Below the pieces are notes generated by a model, which was given only the letters and a program-made list of their open reading frames with translations, was not told the origin of the DNA and made no database searches. Below are positions 25,169-32,890 of a DNA stretch of 33,280 nucleotides, piece after piece. Source of the DNA: Candidatus Puniceispirillum sp. GTDB taxonomy: Bacteria > Pseudomonadota > Alphaproteobacteria > Puniceispirillales > Puniceispirillaceae. Numbering within the stretch: position 1 is the stretch's first letter; each line of letters begins with the position of its first letter. Made by a program: the position numbers and the translations under genes. The stretch is taken from the NCBI GenBank assembly GCA_016778895.1, contig JADHOR010000020.1:1-33280 (forward strand), written 5' to 3'.

Positions 25169-25741
25169 ATGGCATCTTATCCGCCAATGAAGCTTGTATC
25201 TTTCTTTCTGGAGATTTTACCGCTTGCCGGATTTTTCCTGGGATATGAGTTTTACGGATTATTTGTGGCGGCGGTAATTTCGGTTGTGCTTGGGGCGCTG
25301 GTTATGGCGCTGAACTGGATACAAACCCGGCGTTTGGCCCGATTTGCTCTGTTTTCACTATTATTGTCTGGCGGCATGACACTGGCAGCGCTTTATTTCA
25401 ATGCAGCTATTTTTATTAAGATCCAGCCAACTCTGTTTAATGGTATTTTTGCTACTGTGCTGCTTGGCGGCCTATTGCTTGGGCGCGCCATGATGCGTGA
25501 GTTTTTTGGCACGCAGTTTCAACTGAACACAGCAACCTGGTTTTTACTAAGCCGGCGATGGGGGCTGTTCTTTCTGTGTCTTGCAATTGCCAATGAGATC
25601 GTTTGGCGCAACGCCAGTGATGCTGATTGGGTAGCGTTTAAAACCTTTGTCGCGGCGCCTGCCAGCGTTTTATTTATGTTGGCGCAATTGCCACTAACGC
25701 TTCGTGGCCGGATTGCCGCGGATGCGCCGAAGGCTGATTAG
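25169..25741 (+). CDS. yciB: Inner-membrane septation protein YciB/IspZ
   Basis: This is a 190-residue integral membrane protein with about five or six helices, belonging to the YciB/IspZ (septation protein A) family. MKLVSFFLEILPLAGFFLGYE at the start, KIQPTLFN in the middle, and SRRWGLFFLCLAIANEIVWR with DWVAFKTF near the end are family landmarks. The family is linked to cell-envelope synthesis and division; its molecular role is not settled. The gene starts 15 bases after the DUF3833 gene, so it is probably the fourth gene of the photolyase transcript or an internal unit. ATG at 25169 or 25187 could be the start. Confidence 0.9.
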   Translation: MASYPPMKLVSFFLEILPLAGFFLGYEFYGLFVAAVISVVLGALVMALNWIQTRRLARFALFSLLLSGGMTLAALYFNAAIFIKIQPTLFNGIFATVLLGGLLLGRAMMREFFGTQFQLNTATWFLLSRRWGLFFLCLAIANEIVWRNASDADWVAFKTFVAAPASVLFMLAQLPLTLRGRIAADAPKAD

Positions 25742-25748
25742 CGCCGGT

Positions 25749-26483
25749 TTAATAGGGGATTGGCTGGCCGTCATAGGCAAAAAAGCCGCCGCTATCATCG
25801 GGCAAGAGTTGATCCAGAACCGCCCATAGGCGGGCTGCGCATTCTTCCGGGCTTTGTAATTGACCTGTGGCAAGCTGGCTGCGGAACGGTGCAGATAAAT
25901 TGGTCGCAACAGTGCCCGGATGCAAGGTAACAACGGCTGCATAGGGGTTATAGCGGGCAAGCTCGATCGACATCGTGCGAAGATACTGGTTCAAGGCAGC
26001 CTTGCTGGCGCGATAGCTGTACCAGCCGCCAAGTCGATTATCCGAAATTGATCCAACTCGCGCAGAAATGCTGGCCGCAACCACCGGATGGGCGCGCCGT
26101 AGGGCAGGCCATAAGGATTTGAAAAAGAGCACTGGTCCCATCGCATTGATCTGATAAAGCCGCAGCATAGCATCAGCAGATAGTGCGCCAAGCCGCTTTT
26201 CTGGCTGCAGGCCGCCGTCATGCAGAACGCCGGCGGTGGTAATTATACGGTCAGGCTTGGGTTGGCTGGCAAAGATGGCGTCACCGGCAATGGCAATGCT
26301 GTCCGGGTCGAGAAAATCCATCGCGAACCAGCTGATTTTGGCTGATGGGGGCAATTCTTTATAGCCGACTGATTGTTCAGGGTTGCGCGCCGTTAGTAAG
26401 AGATGTGTTGCACCGTTCGCCAGCGCGTGATGTGCAAGAGCAAGGCCGATGCCACGCCCGGCGCCTTGAATGACAATATTCAT
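25749..26483 (-). CDS. Short-chain dehydrogenase/reductase (CsgA/C-factor-like)
   Basis: This is a soluble NAD(P)-dependent oxidoreductase of 244 residues. The nucleotide-binding motif GAGRGIG is at residues 6-12, AMDFLDP gives the usual acidic contact, and TAGVLHDG replaces the NNAG stretch. The catalytic set is Ser in SISARVGSIS and YSYRASK (Tyr-x3-Lys), followed by LHPGTVATNLS. The pattern resembles the C-factor subgroup found in many marine bacteria. The substrate is unknown. The ATG at 26483 has AGGTGA upstream and gives a compact N-terminus; nine extra residues from 26510 are less likely. It converges on yciB with 7 bases between stops. Confidence 0.87.
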   Translation of the reverse strand: MNIVIQGAGRGIGLALAHHALANGATHLLLTARNPEQSVGYKELPPSAKISWFAMDFLDPDSIAIAGDAIFASQPKPDRIITTAGVLHDGGLQPEKRLGALSADAMLRLYQINAMGPVLFFKSLWPALRRAHPVVAASISARVGSISDNRLGGWYSYRASKAALNQYLRTMSIELARYNPYAAVVTLHPGTVATNLSAPFRSQLATGQLQSPEECAARLWAVLDQLLPDDSGGFFAYDGQPIPY

Positions 26484-26601
26484 TGCATTTTCACCTTTGC
26501 TCAAAAGCACGGCAACCTGCCGCGCGATACCGCATTTGCAATATTAGAGATAAGTTGTCATCCTTCTATTCGCAACTGGCAGTCATGGGATTGGAGAAAG
26601 A

Positions 26602-27114
26602 ATGCGTTATTATCATGGCCTTCATCGATATGTTCTGAACGGCATTTTTGGGATGATCACCTGTTTGCTGTCGATGGCGGCATCTGCCACTGATCTGGTG
26701 CGGCCGGACCCGTCAATCGCGCCGGAAGAGGTGGTGGCTATTCAGCTTATGGGGCTAAAGCATAATGACCTCGTTGAGCGTGATTATGGCATCCGCCAGA
26801 CATGGAGCTTTGCGCATCCGCAAAACCGCAAGATAACCGGCCCTTTCCCGCGATTTCGGATGATGTTGAAGGGGCCCGGCTATGCAGCCCTGCTAAACCA
26901 TAAATCGCACAGCATCCAAACCGGTTCCAGAGCGGCATCAGGCCTGACAAGTGATGGCGAAGCATGGCGCCAGTTTGATGTGCTGATGGAAACCAACAAT
27001 GGCGAAATTCTCTATTTTTCGTGGGTTGTTCAAAAGGTTGCGTCGGGTCAGTTTAAGGATTGCTGGATGACCGTTGGTGTCTCGGCGCCACGCCCGGCTG
27101 GCCAATCTGGCTAG
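26602..27114 (+). CDS. DUF4864-like exported protein
   Basis: The 170-residue protein has an N-terminal signal peptide of about 29 residues (hydrophobic GIFGMITCLLSMAASA, then TDL). The mature part begins APEEVVAIQLMGLKHND and continues YGIRQTWSFAHPQNRKITG, FPRFRMMLKGPGYAALLNHKS and KDCWMTVGVS. The order (helix with a glutamine, FA-P, MM...Y, and W near the C-terminus) resembles the DUF4864 domain, a small cystatin/NTF2-like fold of unknown function. GGAG lies upstream of the ATG. It is divergent from the SDR gene and converges on a DMT exporter gene; neither neighbour reveals its job. Confidence 0.75.
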   Translation: MRYYHGLHRYVLNGIFGMITCLLSMAASATDLVRPDPSIAPEEVVAIQLMGLKHNDLVERDYGIRQTWSFAHPQNRKITGPFPRFRMMLKGPGYAALLNHKSHSIQTGSRAASGLTSDGEAWRQFDVLMETNNGEILYFSWVVQKVASGQFKDCWMTVGVSAPRPAGQSG

Positions 27115-27159
27115 ATCACTTTATCGGGATGCGTCTAAAGCGGCAAGTCAGGGTCTGCC

Positions 27160-28029
27160 TCAGGTTTGTTTTGCCTGGCGCTCGCGTTGCAAGGCAAACA
27201 GACCCGAGCCAACAATGATTGCGCTGCCGGCAATCAACATCGGATCGAGGCTGTCATCAAACACCAATATCCCGATGCTTGAGGCAAATACCAATTGCAA
27301 ATAGGCAAAAGGTTGAATGGTTGATGCCTTAGCGGCGTCTAGCGCCTTGATCAGCAAATAATGCCCGCCAGTGCCGGTTAGGCATAACAACCCCATCCAG
27401 TACCAATCAGTGCCAACGGGCGGTAACCAGAAAAATGGCCCGATTGCCAGCATAGCGATACCGCCCGCAATCGCTGTCCAGAAAAAACTGGTAAGTGCTG
27501 CATCCCGCCGTGCTGCATAGCGGGTCAGGATTCCATAAACCGCCATCATAAAGGCGGCCAGAACGGGCAGGATGCTGGCACTGCCAAACATTTCCGTGCC
27601 TGGTCGTAAAATTAACAACACGCCGCAAAAACCAATACAGACCGCCAACCAGCGTCGCCAGCCCACCGACTCGCCAAGAACCGGCACCGACAGTGCCATG
27701 ACCATGAGCGGGTAGCTGGCAAAAACCGCGTGAAAATTCACCAATCCAACCCTGCTAAAACTTAAAATGGCAACACATATCTGGCCGGCAAGTAAAAGGC
27801 CGCGCCCTATTTGCACGAGCAATTGGGGGCTTCTGGCAATTTTTCGGATGCCGCCATCTTGGCTCGCACTATAGGCGAGAACAAAAGCCATGAAAAACAT
27901 ATAGCGGATCGTAACAACGGTAATGACGTTGTAATTTTCAGCCAGATATCTTGAAATGCCGTCTTGTATAGAAAAGACAACCGTCGTGGCAATCATCATG
28001 ATAATGCCTAGGCGCGGGTTATCTTGCAT
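27160..28029 (-). CDS. EamA/DMT-superfamily membrane transporter (second copy)
   Basis: This is an integral membrane protein of 289 residues (or 305 if the ATG at 28077 is used) with about ten helices in two EamA repeats. Landmarks are VFSIQDGISRYLAENY at the first helix, ALSVPVLGESVGWRRWLAVCIGFCGVLLILRPG after the first repeat, and PFAYLQLVFASSIGILVFDD in the second. The family includes metabolite, amino acid and nucleotide exporters; no substrate can be assigned. The start at 28029 fits usual family starts, though its ribosome binding site (AAGGA) is distant. The ung gene is upstream on the same strand. Confidence 0.84.
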   Translation of the reverse strand: MQDNPRLGIIMMIATTVVFSIQDGISRYLAENYNVITVVTIRYMFFMAFVLAYSASQDGGIRKIARSPQLLVQIGRGLLLAGQICVAILSFSRVGLVNFHAVFASYPLMVMALSVPVLGESVGWRRWLAVCIGFCGVLLILRPGTEMFGSASILPVLAAFMMAVYGILTRYAARRDAALTSFFWTAIAGGIAMLAIGPFFWLPPVGTDWYWMGLLCLTGTGGHYLLIKALDAAKASTIQPFAYLQLVFASSIGILVFDDSLDPMLIAGSAIIVGSGLFALQRERQAKQT

Positions 28030-28154
28030 GGGGTGAATCAGTCCTTGTTCGCAACCGGCAACGACAAGTTGCAGCATATATTTTCCGGGTTTGGTTTCTA
28101 TAGCCCCAGCGCCCAGGCTTTTAGCTTATAGATTAATGATCGCTTTGGCTCCTT

Positions 28155-28180
28155 AAAAAAATAACCGCAGGCGTTGCTGC
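28155..28180 (-). terminator. Possible terminator of ung
   Basis: On the minus strand GCAG-CAACGC-CTGC (complement of 28167-28180) forms a short stem. GGTTA and then seven Ts (complement of 28155-28161) follow. The stem is only four bases, so this is a weak candidate about 12 bases after the ung stop. Confidence 0.35.
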
Positions 28181-28191
28181 CGATCATTGCG

Positions 28192-28878
28192 CTAGAGCGT
28201 CCAGTCGATTGGCGTGATTGCATGGGCGCAGAGATAATCATTCGTGCGGGAAAAGGGACGGCTATTCCAAAAGCCATTATGCGCCGCCAATGGTGATGGA
28301 TGCGCCGACTCGATTACCAGATGACGCTGTCGATCAATCCTCGCCCCTTTTTGTTGGGCTTTTCGTCCCCAAAGAATAAATACCAGATTGTCGCGTGCCA
28401 CATTAAGTGCCGCGATTGCCGCATCGGTAAAACCCTCCCAGCCCTTGCCGCTATGCGAGCCGGGCCTGCCATCCTCGACTGTCAGGCTGGAGTTCAACAG
28501 CAAAACACCCTGCCGCGCCCATGCCTCGAGGTTCCCATGCGTTGGCCTTGCTAAGCCCAGATCACTGGCCATTTCCCGATAAATGTTCGCCAAGGATGGT
28601 GGCGGCGTGATATCTGGGCGAACTGAAAAGCTGAGGCCATGCGCCTGACCCGGCCCGTGATAGGGGTCTTGACCGAGTATGATCACCTTGACCTTGGCAA
28701 ACGGGGTCATGTCAAAGGCAGCAAAGATCTCGCTATTTGGTGGATAAATGCGTTTGCCGGCGGCTTTTTCATCGCGAAGAAACTGGCTTAATTTGGTCAT
28801 GTAATCGGCGGCAAACTCTGCCGCAAGTTGGTCTTTCCAACTGGCTTCGATTTTGACCTGACTTATGGTTTTCGCCAC
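28192..28878 (-). CDS. ung: Uracil-DNA glycosylase, family 1
   Basis: This enzyme removes uracil from DNA, starting base excision repair. It has 228 residues, the normal length for bacterial Ung. The water-activating motif GQDPYHG carries the catalytic aspartate (Asp71), LLLNSSLTVEDG forms the uracil pocket region, and the minor-groove loop HPSPLA holds the catalytic histidine (His193). The start is a GTG (MAKTIS) with AGGA nine bases upstream; the next ATG, at residue 27, would remove conserved N-terminal sequence. The gene is upstream of the DMT gene on the minus strand. Confidence 0.95.
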   Translation of the reverse strand: MAKTISQVKIEASWKDQLAAEFAADYMTKLSQFLRDEKAAGKRIYPPNSEIFAAFDMTPFAKVKVIILGQDPYHGPGQAHGLSFSVRPDITPPPSLANIYREMASDLGLARPTHGNLEAWARQGVLLLNSSLTVEDGRPGSHSGKGWEGFTDAAIAALNVARDNLVFILWGRKAQQKGARIDRQRHLVIESAHPSPLAAHNGFWNSRPFSRTNDYLCAHAITPIDWTL

Positions 28879-29066
28879 CGATCTGTTCCTACCAATCTAT
28901 TTCAGTCACAGTAATGACAATCCTGCCAAATCTTCACGCAAATCGTCATATAATCCGCAACGTGATTCGTGACCTGAGCGGCAGCATAAGCCGCAGCATC
29001 GATGGCACTAAATGAGATTTGTTATAGAAAAAAGTCTATCTGCGCATGGCGGCAGCGGCAAGAGCC

Positions 29067-29702
29067 CTATTCGGCGGCAGCTGAGATGTTACGGGATACA
29101 GTCGCTTTGCAGACGGTCTCGATCTTTTCCTGAGCGGCACGAATGATGTCAGCTCTGTCATTTGCTAGCCCGGTCACGTCAATCATGTTCACGTTGGTAC
29201 AGCCGATGAAACGCAAGATGAATTGCAGAAATGCAGTAGCAAATTCATCGTCGGCGCCAGCACGTGTATGGTTTGATGTCATGATGACGATAGCCTGCTT
29301 TTGCCGTTCGCGACCACCCGAGAATGTCGCGGTTGCGCCATCGACATTGTCGCGGCAAACCATATCGACCCATGCTTTCAGGGCAGCTGGAATACTAAAA
29401 TTATAGATTGGTACCGCAAACACCATGATGTCAGCGCGCTCAACCTCGGCGATAAGCGCATCTGATTGGGCAAGCAACGCACGGTCTTCACCTGATCGTG
29501 TTGCGGGCGAGCCTAAACTGGCATCGCGCCACGCGCTATTGACGTGCCCGACCCCTGATTTTAGATCGCGCCACACGATTTCACTGTCAGGAAGATCGGC
29601 CCGCAATTGAGCAACGACATATTCAGCTAGCTCACGGCTGACCGAGCCATGCTGGCGCATGCTCGAGTCAACTCTCAGTATTACCGTTTTTTCTTCGCTC
29701 AT
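29067..29702 (-). CDS. azoR: FMN-dependent NADH-azoreductase / quinone reductase
   Basis: This flavodoxin-fold oxidoreductase reduces quinones and azo compounds with NAD(P)H and protects against thiol or quinone stress. The 211-residue protein has SSMRQHGSVSRELAEYVV, the FMN phosphate loop, near residue 13, AVPIYNFSIPAALKAWVDMV near 95, and a region TFSGG...AIVIMTSN that follows the second flavin-contact strand. Length and layout match AzoR. It is divergent from a LysR-type regulator gene with two inverted repeats between them, a common arrangement for an LTTR controlling a reductase. Its true substrate in this organism is unknown. Confidence 0.88.
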   Translation of the reverse strand: MSEEKTVILRVDSSMRQHGSVSRELAEYVVAQLRADLPDSEIVWRDLKSGVGHVNSAWRDASLGSPATRSGEDRALLAQSDALIAEVERADIMVFAVPIYNFSIPAALKAWVDMVCRDNVDGATATFSGGRERQKQAIVIMTSNHTRAGADDEFATAFLQFILRFIGCTNVNMIDVTGLANDRADIIRAAQEKIETVCKATVSRNISAAAE

Positions 29703-29772
29703 CAGGCAAAACCGCTGCTTTGGTCTTTGGTATCAAAGGCAGACCGGGGTTAGGAGGATCGCCGAGGGAGGG

Positions 29773-29784
29773 GGGAGGTCTCCC
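29773..29784. other. GC-rich inverted repeat in the azoR leader
   Basis: GGGAG-GT-CTCCC is a small perfect inverted repeat in a purine-rich G tract, within the presumed 5' leader of azoR. A loop of only two bases makes an RNA hairpin unlikely without opening a base pair. Its role is unclear. Confidence 0.25.
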
Positions 29785-29804
29785 GCGGCGACTATGTTAT
29801 AATT

Positions 29805-29862
29805 TTTCTTAGTTTAGAAATAAATAGGGCTTAACGAAAAATATATTTCTAATTAGTAGAAA
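29805..29862. promoter_or_regulatory. Paired inverted repeats between azoR and lysR-type gene, candidate LTTR sites
   Basis: Two related inverted repeats occur in the AT-rich gap. TTTCT-N6-AGAAA lies at 29805-29820 and TTTCTA-N5-TAGAAA at 29846-29862. Their centres are about 41.5 bases apart, near four helical turns, so they lie on the same DNA face. LTTR proteins bind T-N11-A dyads at paired sites in divergent promoters, which these resemble. A TATAAT at 29798-29803 adjoins the first repeat. Confidence 0.55.
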
Positions 29863-29881
29863 AATAAATTATATTCAGCGC

Positions 29882-30811
29882 ATGAGCCAGATCGAAGAAC
29901 TTCGCGCATTTATTTTGATTGTGGAGACTGGGAGCTTGACGCAGGCCGCGGATCGTATGGGTATTGCGGTCTCTGCAGTTAGCCGGCGATTGCGTGATCT
30001 TGAGGTGCGCCTCGGCACCGCGCTAATCCAGCGCTCGACGCGGCGGCTTTTTTTGAATGAAACTGGCCAGCTGTTTTATCAACGGGCAAAATCCGTCTTG
30101 GCAACACTAGAGGATGCCGAGCAGGAGGTAAAAAATGCGGGCGGGGCGCTAAGTGGTGGTTTGCGGATCAGCGCGCCGCTGTCTTTTGGCATCGCACATA
30201 TGTCGACCGCCATTGCACAATTCATGCACGCACATCCCGACATCCATATTGAACTGGATTTGAGTGACAAGCGGGTGGATATGATCGCCGAAGGGTTCGA
30301 TTTGGCAATTCGCATTGGCAATCTAAGCGACTCTAGCCTCATCGCCAAAAAAATCTCATCGGTTAGCGTTTTGCCTGCTGCTGCGCCAAGCCTGATTTCG
30401 CAATGGCCGCAGCTAAACCATCCTGGTGATCTGGCGAAAATGCCGGCGCTGGTTTATGCGAATGATCGCAGCCCGCATGATTGGGGCTATGTCGGGCTGG
30501 ATGGAAAGGCTGGCAGCCTGCACATAACGCCGCGTATGTCGGCTAACAATGGCGATGTCTTGCGCGACCTTGCGATTGCTGGGTTGGGCATTGTTTCCTT
30601 GCCCACATTTCTGCATTTTGAGGCTATAAACAAAGGTTTGCTGCAGCCGCTGTTTCCAGAATATCGCTGGAGCGGGTTTGATATTTTCGTCGTTTATCCG
30701 AAAACCACGAACTTGCCAAAACGAACCCGCGTTTTTGTCGATTTTATCTCGGGGCTATACGGTAAGGCGCCCTATTGGGAAGCGATCGAAGGGGTAAGGC
30801 TCACCGGATAA
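29882..30811 (+). CDS. LysR-family transcriptional regulator
   Basis: This is a DNA-binding regulator of 309 residues. The N-terminal winged helix-turn-helix spans about residues 1-60, with TGSLTQAADRMGIAVSAVSRRLRDLE and RLGTALIQRSTRRLFLNETG typical of the LTTR family. The C-terminal effector domain (about 90-300) begins GGLRISAPLSFGIAHM and has the usual two-lobed binding-protein fold. It is divergent from the azoreductase gene and probably regulates it and itself through the paired repeats in the 179-base gap. The effector is not known. The RRLFLNETG and effector-domain style resemble the large CrgA/AaeR-like LTTR subgroup. Confidence 0.92.
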   Translation: MSQIEELRAFILIVETGSLTQAADRMGIAVSAVSRRLRDLEVRLGTALIQRSTRRLFLNETGQLFYQRAKSVLATLEDAEQEVKNAGGALSGGLRISAPLSFGIAHMSTAIAQFMHAHPDIHIELDLSDKRVDMIAEGFDLAIRIGNLSDSSLIAKKISSVSVLPAAAPSLISQWPQLNHPGDLAKMPALVYANDRSPHDWGYVGLDGKAGSLHITPRMSANNGDVLRDLAIAGLGIVSLPTFLHFEAINKGLLQPLFPEYRWSGFDIFVVYPKTTNLPKRTRVFVDFISGLYGKAPYWEAIEGVRLTG

Positions 30812-30878
30812 ACTTTCTTTGACCGATGGCAACGCATATCATTTACAAACGATCGCTTCCAAGGCACCAGTCTGACCC

Positions 30879-32777
30879 ATGCTAAAACTCCAGAATCTGT
30901 CATTTTCCATTGAGGGAAAACCGCTTTTTGAAAATGCTTCGGCGGTCATCCCAACCGGTCACAAGGTTGGGATCGTCGGCAGGAACGGCACCGGGAAAAC
31001 CTCGCTGTTCAGGTTGATCCGCGGTGAATGGGCGCTAGACTCCGGTGAGATTGACTATCCTCAGCAATTCAGTATCGGTGGCGTTGATCAAGAAGCGCCA
31101 GCGAGTAATATCAGCCTTCTTGAAACTGTTCTGGCGGCTGATGGGGAGCGCGCCCGGTTGCTAGCTGAGGCAGATACCGCCACTGATCCTGACCGGATTG
31201 CCGATATTTACGCCCGCCTTGGAGATATTGATGCCTATTCGGCTGAAGCGCGGGCGGCGTCAATATTGTCTGGTCTTGGGTTTAACAATGAAGCACAGGC
31301 GCGCCCCTGCCATGAATTTTCAGGCGGTTGGCGAATGCGTGTCGCGCTGGCGTCAGTGTTGTTTTCTCAGCCCGATCTTTTGCTGCTGGATGAGCCAACG
31401 AACTATCTTGACCTTGAAGGTGCAGTCTGGCTTGAGGCGTTTCTGGCAAAATATCGCCATACAGTTCTCGTGATCTCGCATGACCGACAATTATTAAACC
31501 GGTCGGTCACTGGCATTCTGCATTTAACTGACCGAAAACTCGCCTATTATACTGGCAGCTATGAGCAGTTTGATACTGAACGCCGGATGAAGCTCGAACA
31601 GCAGCAGTCGATGGCGCGTAAACAAGATGCCCAGCGCAAACATATCCAGTCATTTGTCGATCGGTTCCGCTATAAGGCGTCGAAGGCGCGCCAGGCCCAG
31701 TCACGCCTCAAACAACTGGAAAAAATGCAGCCGGTATTAGCACTATCAGAGCAGGCTGTAGCCTCGTTCCGCTTTCCAACTCCAGAAGAATTGCCACCGC
31801 CGTTGCTGGTGCTTGATGATGTTGCGGTTGGCTATGATCAAAAGCCGGTTCTGCGCAAGCTGGATTTACGTCTTGATGCAGATGACCGAATTGCTCTTCT
31901 GGGTGCAAATGGCGAGGGCAAATCGACCTTGTCAAAATTGTTCGCGGGCAGGCTGCAACCGCTATCGGGCCAGATCAAGAAATCAGGGAAATTGCGTATC
32001 GGGTTTTTTGCCCAGCATCAGCTGGATGAACTAGTTGCTGGCGAGAGCCCTTATCAGCATATGCAACGCCTGCGGCCAAAAGAATTACCGACTAAATTGC
32101 GGGCACGCCTCGGCGGCGCAGGGTTTGACGCCGATATTGTCGATAACCCGGTCGAGCGTCTGTCGGGGGGGCAAAAGGCGCGCTTGCTGATGGCGATGGC
32201 GGCAATTGATGCGCCGCATATTCTTATCCTCGACGAGCCGACAAACCATCTTGATATTGAAAGCCGCGAGGCATTGGTGCAGGCTTTGAACGTCTATGAG
32301 GGAACGATCATCCTTGTCAGCCATGATTCGCATCTGGTGGAAATGATTGCTGATCAATTATGGATTGTACAAGATGGTGTGGTACAAGCCTTTGATGGTG
32401 ATATGGCCGATTATCAGCGACAATTGCTGGCGCGGCGTGGGACGAGTGGAGCGGCGCGTGTGGCGCGTGATGATGCCGGCAATCCGGACCAAAAACCAGC
32501 GGGAAAACCTCAGTCGCCCGGCCGTTTGCGCCGCCAAAATACCAGCCAGCTTCGGGCGGCGGTGAAGCAATGTGAAAAAGCCATGGTCACGCTTGCTGCG
32601 GATAAAGATATGATCGCGCGTCAGATGGCGCGTCCGGGCTTTTACGACAGTGACAATGCCGCGGCGATTGCCAGCTTGTCCAGCCAGCTTGCCACAATCG
32701 ATGATGCGCTGGCCGCGGCGGAGCAGGCATGGCTTGACGCCGAAGAAGCGCTCGCGGCGGCCGAAGCCGATCACTAG
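30879..32777 (+). CDS. ABC-F family ATPase (Uup/YheS/ABCF3-like)
   Basis: This soluble protein has two ABC domains and no membrane part. ABC-F members act on ribosomes, usually relieving stalling. The 632-residue protein has Walker A1 GRNGTGKTS near residue 35, signature FSGGWRMRVALASVL near 148 and Walker B LLLLDEPTNYLD. The linker (about 240-285) is rich in Arg, Lys and Gln (RKQDAQRKHIQSFVDRFRYK), the P-site tRNA interaction motif region. Walker A2 GANGEGKST is near 342, and signature LSGGQKAR and LDEPTNHLD follow. Residues about 555-632 form a predicted coiled coil, seen in Uup/YheS-type members. It follows the LTTR gene after 67 bases without an obvious terminator. Confidence 0.93.
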   Translation: MLKLQNLSFSIEGKPLFENASAVIPTGHKVGIVGRNGTGKTSLFRLIRGEWALDSGEIDYPQQFSIGGVDQEAPASNISLLETVLAADGERARLLAEADTATDPDRIADIYARLGDIDAYSAEARAASILSGLGFNNEAQARPCHEFSGGWRMRVALASVLFSQPDLLLLDEPTNYLDLEGAVWLEAFLAKYRHTVLVISHDRQLLNRSVTGILHLTDRKLAYYTGSYEQFDTERRMKLEQQQSMARKQDAQRKHIQSFVDRFRYKASKARQAQSRLKQLEKMQPVLALSEQAVASFRFPTPEELPPPLLVLDDVAVGYDQKPVLRKLDLRLDADDRIALLGANGEGKSTLSKLFAGRLQPLSGQIKKSGKLRIGFFAQHQLDELVAGESPYQHMQRLRPKELPTKLRARLGGAGFDADIVDNPVERLSGGQKARLLMAMAAIDAPHILILDEPTNHLDIESREALVQALNVYEGTIILVSHDSHLVEMIADQLWIVQDGVVQAFDGDMADYQRQLLARRGTSGAARVARDDAGNPDQKPAGKPQSPGRLRRQNTSQLRAAVKQCEKAMVTLAADKDMIARQMARPGFYDSDNAAAIASLSSQLATIDDALAAAEQAWLDAEEALAAAEADH

Positions 32778-32890
32778 AGCCGGCTTTGTTATGTTAATTT
32801 GAGATTAGCTAGGTTATGACAAATCGAGACAATGGGGATTAGAAGTGTGGCTGGGTTGATAATAGTTCTGGATAGGGCAGTCGGTTTTAT
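32778..32890. other. Intergenic region after the ABC-F gene
   Basis: The gap of 113 bases has no recognised gene, and no convincing terminator or promoter. A short palindrome AGCCGGCT lies right after the ABC-F stop, but no T run follows. Confidence 0.3.

Noticed and set aside
28879-29066. Gap between ung and azoR checked for tRNA or small RNA genes
   Set aside because: No cloverleaf, terminator or conserved RNA motif could be made out; it probably only holds the ung promoter.
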